Below are positions 25,162 to 36,276 of a DNA stretch of 64,000 bases, piece by piece (position 1 is the first letter of the stretch; the number at the start of each line of letters is the position of its first letter). The notes beneath the pieces are model-generated. The model was not told the origin of the DNA. It saw only the letters and a list, made by a program, of their open reading frames with translations, and searched no databases. Location: positions 27,084,769 to 27,148,768 of the forward strand of contig CM037836.1 in NCBI GenBank assembly GCA_021234535.1, in the 5' to 3' direction. Both the position numbers and the translations under genes were made by a program. This DNA comes from Stichopus chloronotus. Its lineage: Eukaryota > Echinodermata > Holothuroidea > Aspidochirotida > Stichopodidae.

Positions 25162-26187
25162 GAATTCAACTAACTTTTGAAAGCAACCCTTGGATCGAGT
25201 AGAAAGCCAGTTAAATGAATATTTAAGAGCTGTAGAGGGCGAACAAATGTTTTTTTTTTTTAAACCATGGGTTAAAGGTTATAAGGGGGGGGGGGGGAAG
25301 TTGCTCACAACAATACCTGACTATTGTCATGGTACATGGTGCACTGATTTTGAAAGGGAGACAGCAAGATCTGCCCGCCCACTAATCTATACGTAGGAGA
25401 TTGCTAACAATAGCACTGCAGGGTGAACAGTTAAACAATTTCCAAGCAAACAATAACACAGGTACTCTTTTTTATGTTAAATCCTTTTCCAATGGACATG
25501 ACTATAAAATGAGTATGAAGTGTAGTATTAGGAATAAACACTATCAGAAAAGCTCTCTTATCTAAGCAATTCTACTTGACCAGTACAGAAATCTGACAAA
25601 AATATGAAAGGCCTGCTTGTCAGCTTTCATATGTGAGAGTGATGTTTCCTACAGGTGGTGCATACCTCCCCACCATAGCTTATTATTTTATTCACTTATA
25701 CATTAACTCCCAAAAGTAATTGTATCCTGTAAAAGATTGTCAAAGTTTGCACGAATAATACAAGCTATGATAACTACACCTCACAATATAGCGGAGAAAC
25801 TGCAGCCATTCGTGGCACTTTCAGTTACCATAACATGATAATGAAGATTCAACGTAGCTGGAAGAGTTCGAACTTTTGTTGTCTCACTTTCAGCTTCATT
25901 TTGTTTATAATGTTCATTTTGTGTTCATAACAGGTCAATAAACGCTATTACAAGCAAGGGGTAACAAAGGAATGCTTAAAATTTGTCAAGGCTGTGTTTT
26001 CAAACATTTTATAGCAAAATGACACGTTTTGAGAACGTTTTTGGCAGTAGCTTTGATAACTCTTCTAAGCCCCACCGCCTTCCACGACATCTTTTGTTGT
26101 TTGAATTTGGAAGTTTTTTGATGACTAGTTTCCCATTTTAAGATAAAACTGATACTATATTCCATGTAATTAGCATTTCGTAGGAAA

Positions 26188-26251
26188 GGTCTCAATAAAA
26201 ACAGAAGCCTCGGAGACGTAAGTCTCCGAGGCTTCTGTTTTTATTGAGACC
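26188..26251. repeat. Perfect 64-nt hairpin, copy 3
   Basis: Identical to the other two, with arms at 26188-26217 and 26222-26251 and spacer GTAA. It lies 1,090 bp from copy 2. The unit to its right is truncated near 26510. Confidence 0.9.
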
Positions 26252-26510
26252 GAATTCAACTAACTTTTGAAAGCAACCCTTGGATCGAGTAGAAAGCCAG
26301 TTAAATGAATATTTAAGAGCTGTAGAGGGCGAACAAATGTTTTTTTTTAAGCCATGGGTTAAAGGTTATAAGTGTGTGTGTTTGGGGGGGGGGGGGTTGG
26401 GGGAAGTTGCTCACAACAATACCTTACTATTGTCATGGTTACATTGTGCACTGCTTTTGAAAGGGAGACAACAAGATCTGCCCGCCCACTGTACATAGAA
26501 GGTTGCTTAC

Positions 26511-29500
26511 AATGTTTGAGAAATCATCGATGATATTCTGAATTAATACTTGCTGATCATGTATATGTAATCTCCAGTATGCACTTAGGCATACTGTTAC
26601 ATTGGAAAGAATTATAACATGGAACTTCCACTCTAGTCAATGTATTTTTCTGTATATACCCGCCCCTTCCCCGAATCTAGCACGCATTTGTAGACCTGTG
26701 ACGAAATGTTATTTTTACCTTTAAATATACTTGCTCTATCTTGATTCGTTTACTTCTTTTCATTGTGGAATTTTGCATTTTTTCTAATTACAGCATTTCT
26801 TAGACTTCACGTATACAAATCTCTTTTTTTTTTTTGGAAGTGATACAGTACTGCTGAAATTGAAATTGTTGGTGGTCAATTAAGGCTGTATTTAATACCA
26901 TTCCGAAAGTGTCTGTGTAAAACGTTTTTACGACGAGAAAAGTAGACACACTGGACCACATGAAGTTGTGAATTCGAGGTAAGTTACCTCTTTCTTCGTG
27001 GGTATAGGTTTTGTGGTTGTTTGGTTTGCGAATTCTGGCGTATCTGACTACACGAAAAGAAAAAAGAGAGGCTGCTAGTTACTTTGGAAAATTCTCATAT
27101 CGTAGGTAAGGCAATTAAAAATAAAGATGAAAGCACAACTCCTGCATTGTACCTTTATTGAGTTAACGTTAGAGCCATGGTCCGAAATAATTTAAAGGTG
27201 AGGTTTAGGATTGGTTCGGCAAGTTAAAATGAACAAAACATACTTTTCCTAGTGTAAATATCCCCCTGAATCGAATGTCGGTAAAAATATTTGCATCATG
27301 GCGTTATGGAGTTATTAGAGTTAAACCGTCGAACAGGAATGGAAAACCCTCATTTTGCGCTTTACGTGTTTTGGACAAGTTTCTCACTATGACATGTAAA
27401 CCAAATCGATATCGATTTGAAAATAGCGCCATCTCATACCCACTTTTTCGTTTTTCATTTCGTTTTGATCATTTATATTGTGCTGCTGTTTTTTTTTTTT
27501 TTTTTGCTAAAATTTCATCGTTGCTCAGTCAATACGCAGATAAAGAAAAGGAAATGTCTTTGTTTATTAACCGTCATTATAAGTCATTTGTTGCCCGTAA
27601 TAATTTTTGATTAATTTGTAATGACTTTACTTTGTCATTGTTATGATTAGCCGCAATTTTGTCCACTAATGTATAGTTCAGAAACTTGAATGTTTTTTAG
27701 GATATTGTTTAACATCAACTCACATTACATATGTCAAGAAAACACTATTCCCACCGGTTTTTGAGATATAACAGGAAGTGCGTTTATTCAAGTTTTATGC
27801 AAGTTAAACAAGATGGTGGCTAAAGCGTGGTATGAGTTGCACATACACTACCAAAAAATATTATACATGAGGGAAATAATGTCAATCGTAATTTACACAG
27901 CTCTTCACCTAAAAACCGGAAGTGAGGTCATAAAAATTTTGCGATTACGCCAATTGATAGCTACTACATTGCGATATATTCTTATTTTTTTTTAAAAAAT
28001 CAAAGCTATATCGAGAAAGATATTGCAATCCCTATGCGGTAACCTACAGTTACCTACGGTTAGGGATTTGGTCAAAATGTCGAACAAAGTGTCAGTTAAG
28101 CGAGTTTCTACCTCAAATTTGACCCTGACCTCTGTTTTTCAAAAAACATTAAGACATTACAAAAGTTATATCACTGCCAACCTGTGTCACAAATTTCAAA
28201 GTCGTGCCTATATTTTGGGAATTTTACAAAATGGCACTTTTAGAACGCCGTACCTCGGCTGCTTTCAATGTCATGAACTTGCGCCTTTAATGCATTCTAC
28301 TCTTAGGGCGATGCTTACATCCACCAAATATTTCTTTGGAATTCGACCATCTTGGATTTTTGCACCATTGCCAAAATTAAATTTGTACGACGTTACAACT
28401 ACAAGTGCACTTCTATATATACCTCCAATCCAATGGGAAGAGGAAATGGATTGGGATGTGGTGGATCAATAGCCCCTCTTTCGAGAACACCTCAGGGGTC
28501 AAATCCCAGGGTATGTTCTTTAAGAATGGTCACAATTCTGGAATTTATGGGACGACCCAAATCATAATCTCTGCCTTTACCCAATTTGGCATTTTTTTTT
28601 TTTTGGTTTTACCCCCTCTCCGAACTCAAATTTCATCATCTTGTGCACAGTTTGCCTTGTCTCGACAAGACCTTTCTAATGTCATCTTTCTCGTTTATTC
28701 ATGATCTATCAAACTTTCACATTGAGCTTCCAAGTCAGAATACGTAAGGCCCCTAAAAAATTAAAAAAACGTAACTGAACTTATGTGACTAATTCTGGAC
28801 TTACGTCACACCTTGTCTAGTGAACCTAATTTAGAATCTACATCTTGAAGAGCCTGGAAAAAGTGGAAAGTATACTTTAATTCTGGGAGGGTGTCTTCAT
28901 CTCCCCCTCTCTTATACCCAGGCTTAACTGGCGACCATTCCTCCAATCGATAAAGCTGGAATGATCGCACTAAAAAGAACTATAGATTCGAAATTAGCCT
29001 ATCGAGAAATATGACAAAACCTACGTAAAGACACAGTTCATTTGAAATATGTTGGGAACAAATTTTCGAAACCCAGGAAACCGCCATCCACTTTTAAATG
29101 TAGTATCATTAGTAGATTGTAGTAGTAAATTGTCTAAGCTGTCGTCATGCACCGAGAAGATAATATCACATGGTCTTTATGTTTGGGAATATTATTTTCC
29201 GTAATGGAAATGGGTGTTTTGTTTTGATGGTTAGAAAAATTTCCCTAAGCCTTACTTGAATTTCCCCCCTCCCCTACCCAGCTCCGGTCAACCAACGGTA
29301 CAAAGGTTGTCTTGGATAAAAGAGACACACGAAAAATATAACAAACACGTACGACTGTGCTCGGGTAGGGGGTATAGTTTATACGTCGTATATAAACTAT
29401 AAAAATAGGTATTCTTAATTAGCGAGAATAACTTACACACTATGGCCATACTCTATGCCTCCTCAAACATCGTTCTACCCCAAGATAAATTGCATAGTAA

Positions 29501-31139
29501 TAATTGTAATCAGCAGCCAAAAGGTATGTTTAAATTAATTCTGGAACAGTGCCTTTTCCTGCCCCCCCCCCTCTACACCAAGACTCAACTGATGCTTCCT
29601 ACAATCTACATCTCAATGATCGCACGCAAATAGAAGAATCACAGATTCAAGGTGGTCAGCCCATCAAGAAATACGCTATTAAATCGAATTTGAAAGAACA
29701 TTTTTTTTTTCACATAAACTATTTTTAAAGAAATGCCCCCCCCTAAAAAAATAGCCAAAAATGAAATTGGCCAAGAAAAGTGACAGGGGCTACATCAGCA
29801 CCCATGAACCGCTAAAAGAGCATGCTTCTTTATTTAGGTAGCACGTAATAACTGTCAAGGGGTTCATATAAGGTGTATTTTGGTACGTCCGAAAGTGTCG
29901 GGACAAGTAGCTCTTTTCACAACCCCCCCCCCTTCTGTGGGTACATTCATCCACTTTCTTTTTCGAGTAAAACGGAAAAATGATCCAAAGTTGTCGTACC
30001 TCAAAATTCAATGCAAGTTTAGAATCGGGGTGTGGAAGAGCAATCGAAACATGTTTTATAATTCATTCTGTTAGGGTGCCTTTCAAGTATGCACTCACGA
30101 GAAGGGGGGGGGGGGGGGGGGATCTCAACTAGAGCAGCCACGCCGCTGAATCTCAATAGTTTCGGTTATTTACTGTTCCTTTGTGAGGGTGTCCTGAATA
30201 TGTTTAGAAACAGTTCAATTGAAGAGACTGACAACGACAGAGAAATTTGAATCTAGTCGATGTATCTGGTGTTGACAAAATATTAGATTTCTGCTACTTA
30301 GCTCATTTGCATGCCATCCAATATAACGAAATAAATGTAATCATTTACGTCAATTACGCAGGTGTTTCCAGTTTTGGCTCACCTTCTCTGAAAATGTGTC
30401 TGGTTAAACACTTGGAATCAAAGCATTCCATTCGAATTGGTTGACTTGGTAGGTGGATTCCATTGAACGGGAATCCCCCGATAAAATTAAGGAAATACCT
30501 TTGAGCTTATTGATAAGCTTATTATCTCTCAATTCAGTGTGTGTTACAGTATAAGAATTAAACGCACACCTGGCATCTGCACTTTTCTTTTGTACTTCTT
30601 CTTTCATGACACTCTTGACATCTTATTTTTTTTTTGGAAATTGAGAATAAACACAACTGCGTTGAAAACTCCAATACTACTCTTTCCTTTACCATTACAC
30701 ATATCAATCACAGGAAATCGAAAGAGGAGCGTAAACAACTACTGCCCTGAGCCCACCAATACAAACAACGGATCTACAAACATCTATAATTTATGTAAGT
30801 ACCGTGAGCAAAACTATGGGAAAAGATCTACGTTTCCAGGTTTCAGGCCCATTTTTGGTCAATTTGCAAAATGGACTTATTATACGTCTTTTGTTACACC
30901 TTAATTAGTAACATCTTTTGCTTACATGCATAGAAACCTGATGGAGAAGTTTGATACACATTGGCAATGGATTGATACCCTGACATCATTTTAAAGAATA
31001 TCAGAATGTCCAGCTGGTATGACAATATCTTTATACATGTTATGTATCGAGAGAATAAAGGGTTCTGCCTTTTTTGGAATACAAATATGGAGAGAAAAGA
31101 TTGTATCTCCCACGATTTTGCATCTAAATCCCTTAAATT
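26511..31139. other. Gene-poor stretch with possible decayed repeats
   Basis: No gene is recognised. The longest open frame, plus 28023-28472 (149 codons), resembles no family I know. Segments 28870-29010 and 29530-29690 share phrases ('taattctgg', 'ccctct-tacacc', 'aatgatcgcac'), suggesting an old dispersed or duplicated repeat. Poly-G lies at 30104-30121. Confidence 0.35.
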
Positions 31140-31401
31140 TTTTTTTTTTCAAAGCAGGTAAAAAAAATCGCTATTGCAAGAAAGTGAAAAAAACGTTCTT
31201 AAAACTTGTTATGTTTTCAAACGCCTTATAACGCCTTATTTTGTTGTCGTGATCAAGTCTTCCAAGTCCAACCCCGTTTCACCAAGTTTTTTGTTGCTTG
31301 AGATTGGAAAGTTTTTTGCATAGTTTCACATTTTGAGACGAGATTGACTTTTTATTCCATATAATTAGCACACGAAATGTCCCAATTAAACAGAAGCCTC
31401 G
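31140..31401. repeat. Diverged solitary piece of the 1.09-kb array unit
   Basis: It is collinear with the right-hand part of the array unit (compare 23760-24035). Shared phrases are 'attgcaag', 'atgttttcaaac', 'attccata-aattagca' and the hairpin arm stretch 'aaacagaagcctcgg'. Similarity stops inside the left hairpin arm, a few bases before the arm's end, and no right arm follows. This supports the hairpin centre as the boundary of the mobile unit. Confidence 0.6.
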
Positions 31402-33627
31402 GGTATTTTCAACTCTACACAACAATTTATCATTATTTTCCTATGGGTGGGGTTGGCAGAGCGATCCAATCAGCAGATGTTGACACTGCTTACTGTAAAT
31501 TTCTCCGCTGACATCACTTGCATATACTTCGTTTTCCTTAAAAGATAACTGATCAACACTTTTCACCATCCCCAGCTGACACAAATTGTGAAACTCTGAC
31601 CACTGTTAGCCTATGACAGGGGGAATATGTACAACACATCTGCTACAACGACATTTGTGTTGCATAATTAGCTACCCTCCCCGAGAAAAATATATGGGGC
31701 ACCTTCCCCCGTTCCCACGCCAATGTTGAAATTTTGGATATATTTTGATCTAGGGGAAGGGGATTGTGAAAGATGAACGAATCTACCGCAATATTGCCAC
31801 ATTTGTGTACACGTGTCCCATCAGTTTCGTCCAGGATTGTCTGAACTGCTGTACTCATGTATTAGAGTGTAAGAATATACCAAGTAGAGTATAACGAAGC
31901 GTGTCGACTTTGTTGGAATAGTTTGAGAGCCGTGATTGGAAATTGGGGGTTAAGTAACAAAAGGACACAGTGTATTCTTAATTTGGCAGTAGTAGGAAGT
32001 TTAGCTAAAGTAATTTAATTGTACTATTGTAATTATGACATACGAGTTATAATTTCTATTATGTTCTACATATTGTACATATGTGTACAAGTGTCCCATC
32101 ATTTTTGTTGAGGATTGTAGCTAATTAAAAGGCGTGTCTATAGCTTCATCGTGTGAAATGACTTATAGCTTTGGGGTTCATGTTGGATTAAACTTTCACC
32201 GGTTGGAGGCGTTTTTCCACATTCCCCGAAACACTTATCACAATAGTTATTTGTTAATCCAGCCTCGAAATCGCTGTAGTGGTTTACGGTATGTGATGGG
32301 AGGAGCCTCCAAGTGGAAATTTCCACTGGGCTAGTCCGCTCCTGATCATGTATAAGTACACGAAAACCTGCCTAAATTTCTGTTGGTTTGGGGTGAATTT
32401 CCCACGTTAAGATTGGGGAAATGTAGAATTATGCCACTGAAACCCGCTAAACTTAAATGTGACTGAAATGAAAAAAAAAATGGAATAACATGCATCAGCC
32501 CCACGTTAAATAAAGTTAAATAATAAGGTTGGTTTGGCATCCAAAATGTGAATAAAAATGTGCCCCATTCTCCCTTGTCATCCAGAAAAAATCGATTCAT
32601 GGGGGGGGGGGGGAGGGGGATATGAAACGATTAAATTGATAGTTTTAACACAACTACGTAAGTAAGACTATTCTGGAGAAGTTAATTTTGTCTCTCCTGC
32701 GGTGGTATCAGGCACCGTGAGCCTAGGCATATAGCGAGGACAAAATTTACCCGACAAGATAATACAGCGAATGGCATGCTCTGTTATACGAATCATGTAT
32801 TTCCGTTCGATAACGATGTAATTGTATCCTTCTCTCCGAAAGTAAAAACGGCTGAAATCATTCATGGAGAGGTGTCATGTGACACTGCATGCAATAGCGC
32901 AATACGCAATACCAACTGTTTCGGTGTCATGAATTAAGAGTAGTTTATGTCATGATGATTCCTCCAATCTGTGAGTTGCTGTAGCATCTCTCTGCTGAAA
33001 GTCTCAACTTGCAAGCATATTTCTAAGTTAACACTTGTTTATACAAATATTCACGACGTTTGCGTGTCTAACTCTCAGGAACTTTACCTACAATTTATTT
33101 CAAACTGAAATTCTGTTCAGTACAAGATCCTCATCCAAAATGCATGCTCATGGTTCATGAGCTAAACTACTCATTCTCCTAACAGAAGGCCGACTGATTA
33201 TTCTACCACTCTCCAAATACCCATCGTATTAATCTCTATCAACTAAATCATACATTACGTTGTGTAATGCTACCCTCCGCAACCTTTGCGATAGTAGTAT
33301 CAACTTGATTCCTTTCGGGATATGTTAACGACAGTAGCCGCTACGAAGACGGCAATGGTAATAATTGTTGGCGAGAACAACAAAGCATCTCAACTAAATT
33401 AGCTACAAGCTTCATTGTTCAGGGTTTACCATTCAATTCTAATTACAATTTAGAACCTATAGGAAGCCTAAATGCTCACATGATCACATTGGGGAAAAAA
33501 AACCTATCGTGACAGTGTAATAACTTAAAATAAACTAACAGTTTTCTGTTTATGCTACTGTTTTGGATGGGGAAGGACTATTATTTTTACACGATCGTCT
33601 CCATGCGGAACACGTAAGGGAGTATAA
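31402..33627. promoter_or_regulatory. Upstream region of the ammonium transporter gene
   Basis: This 2.2-kb stretch lies between the last repeat and the transporter start codon, so it should contain the promoter and any 5' untranslated exon. I cannot point to a TATA box or initiator with confidence. A short direct repeat ('gtgtaca-gtgtcccatca') occurs near 31805 and 32084. Poly-G is at 32601-32613. No open frame longer than about 85 codons is present. Confidence 0.3.
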
Positions 33628-33802
33628 ATGGAAGGATTTAGTGACGATATAAACAACTACAATAATAATACCTGTGTGTGTAATTTTAGCCAGGCTGACG
33701 GGAATAACTTGAATGGATCATTGCACAAGACCACCGGAAACCCGTGGGATGACGCTACGTGGGTACTGACCAGTGCGTTTGTGATATTTACTATGCAATC
33801 AG
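33628..33802 (+). CDS. Ammonium transporter exon 1
   Basis: Codes for residues 1-58 and the first base of Gly59. It contains an asparagine-rich extracellular N-terminus with three NxS/T sequons and the start of TM1 (DDATWVLTSAFVIFTMQS). The donor is CAG|GTATGT at 33803, phase 1. The ATG is immediately preceded by an in-frame TAA. Confidence 0.9.
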
Positions 33803-36240
33803 GTATGTATTTTCATCTTCTTCAGATGAGATAACCTTAACGCTTCTACAGTCACATAACTGTTACATGGTCTGAATATGGTCTTGTATTATCATGACGA
33901 AGTTGTCGTGCACGAACTCCGTTTCTGTACGTGTAAATCATTCGTGTGATGTTTTCCTTCCTCATAACAAGATGTCAACGAAAGACTCTTTGTTTGATCA
34001 TTTTCCTTTTACATCACCTGAAAGGTAGGCTAATTGACAAACATGCCTAAAGAAATACAAACTAAACGCAAGATTATGGACGTGGTCAACAGAAATTTAC
34101 AGTCGTTGAAAATCTGCTCAAAATATTGTACGTCGTAGATATCAAATGTTTTACTAGATAAAACTTTGTAGTGTTGTTGATTGTATTCTGGCATTCTCTG
34201 TCCTCAGTAGGCCACTCCAATAATTCGTGATATATGCATGGGAGAGTACATACCCGGAGGGCTTGCAATTCGTAGCTTATTGCTCCATGTTAGCCTATTA
34301 CTAGATCCTTGCAGCTGCCATAAGCAATCAGACCTTTTAATTCCTACCAAAACACCGTTAGGGTAATTGTTCATCTTAATTGGATGTGGTCAACATAACA
34401 TTTACCTGGAATATCATCTATAGAATATACATTTTTACATGGTGACGAAACTTAAGCGAAACCAGGAACTGATTCAAAACACTCAGTACACAGGCACACA
34501 GAAATGGAAATCTTAAGTGTATATCTGCAAATTATTGTATACACATGTAATGATGCATGTAAAGTGTTAACTGCAGAACCGATGCTACACTCATTCATAA
34601 GCTTACACCCGACCCCCAGCCCTTTATACATAACATAAAGCCCCATTTTGACATTCAAGCCACTTTGCAAAAGACAAAAAAAAGAAAAAAAAGAAAGAGG
34701 GTTACGCCCCTATGATCACAGTTAAATAACTTTGGTGCTTCCTCTTCAGTAACCCCAATGAGGGGGTGGGGTTGAGGGTCTAGCAGATTTTAATGAATGA
34801 CTAGCGTCGGTTATGAAGAAGATACATTACATACATTTCATCCTACTTGTATTTCAAGAGAGAGAGAGAGAGAGAGTGAGAGAGAGAGTTAATGAAAAGC
34901 AGTGGTGATGGTCAGGTCAATGGTACAAAAGCTAATAAAAGAGCCACCATAATCATGACTGGCGGCTATTTTGAAAGAATTAATCCTCCATAAAAAATGT
35001 CTCTCTGTTTAGGTTAAGACTAGTTTAGGTTGTCAACATTGTTACGGTAATAGAGGTGCATGTGTGAATTAAAGAGGCTTGTTAACAGAGGTGATCACTA
35101 GTAGGCTACATGAATGGTGCGCAGAAGAGTAAGAGAGTGGACGTTTGATAAGGGAGGAAAGTGTGTGTGTATGTGTGCGTGTGTGAAAGTTGCAATGTTT
35201 ATCAATGAGACACGGTACCTTAACTTGTAGTTATGCAGTATAGGTTTTCAGTTACTCGCACAAATCTTCACATCTCTGACGTGTTTGTACGGACAAATTG
35301 TGTCTGCAGTCAGTGTTTGGTCTTCTTGAACCAATAGTTGAATGATGAAACACGTTGACAAGCGTCTGTCTCGGTAGTTTTGGGTACAAATCTCCATAAA
35401 TCCATTCCTCCTATTTTAGAAGAAAAGTCTGTAACTCCGTTGTGTTTGGATATTACTTGGACTGAAAGATATTGGCTAAGATTGTACAGAATGGTTCACT
35501 TGCTTTTAATTGAAATGTGTCAATGAACCCGTAGTTTTGCAGATGCAGAAGATGAAATTGCAACGAGATAGTGCCGTTGTGACTATTATTCCACAATGAT
35601 CACTTGTTTGTAATAATAAGTTATTACAAGAGACACAGATATTAAGGCTGAATAAAGCCTGAACTCCCTGCCTAAATGAACACTACTCTGGTCAAGTAAT
35701 GGTGGACACATACAACTGATAACATTGTGAATGGACAGCTGCCTATAGAAGATGTAATACATTTTGGTGTCCAAAATTTACTCATAAATCAACACGAATG
35801 AAGACATTTTCTGAACTTTAATTTTTCTTTATCAGCATCATTGCTGTTGCTCCATAAGAGCCACAGGGTACGGAAGCGTGGTTCTTTTTCCTTTGGATTG
35901 CATATCTCTTCTACACTTCCGTGATATGGAACACTGCTAAAGTAATCATTGCTATTGTTGATTTATTCCAAGTCACCTACCGCGTTTCTTTGAAATTATC
36001 TTTCCCCCTAAACACAAAACTGCTTAGCGTGCATCATAGTACAACGTGACAGTTTTAGTAACACTGACATCTCTCGAGGTCCTCACGGTTTATTTGAGGG
36101 ATTTGTAAGATTTTTCTGTATCATGTGCCAGAAGGTGAAAGTAAAATAAAAGTTATGGAGTGACTCATACAGCATATACAATCAAAACACCTCCCACTGT
36201 ATAATGGCGTTATCACCCCATGACTCAAAAAAACAAAACA

Positions 36241-36276
<36 letters not shown>

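Larger units (their letters stand above)
23071..26510. repeat. Tandem array with period about 1,090 bp
   Basis: The phrase 'ccatgggttaaaggttataag' recurs at 23077, 24173, 25265 and 26352 (spacings 1096, 1092, 1087), giving three full units and a partial fourth. Units two and three look nearly identical by eye. Each junction carries the same 64-nt perfect hairpin (24007, 25098, 26188). Each unit also has a poly-G run beside the shared phrase, of different length in each copy. The small open frames repeated in every unit are not supported as genes; they simply reflect recent duplication. If the hairpin is read as two abutting inverted terminal repeats, the array is a head-to-tail series of a 1,087-bp element separated by GTAA. 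Confidence 0.85.

Noticed and set aside
23805..26195. Identical 69-codon minus-strand frames repeated in each array unit
   Set aside because: They recur because the DNA unit is duplicated; no start context, domain or splice signal supports a gene, and the plus-strand frames in the units are just as open.
33622..33628. TATAAA just before the transporter ATG as a TATA box
   Set aside because: It overlaps the start codon, so it cannot position transcription for a message that includes this ATG.
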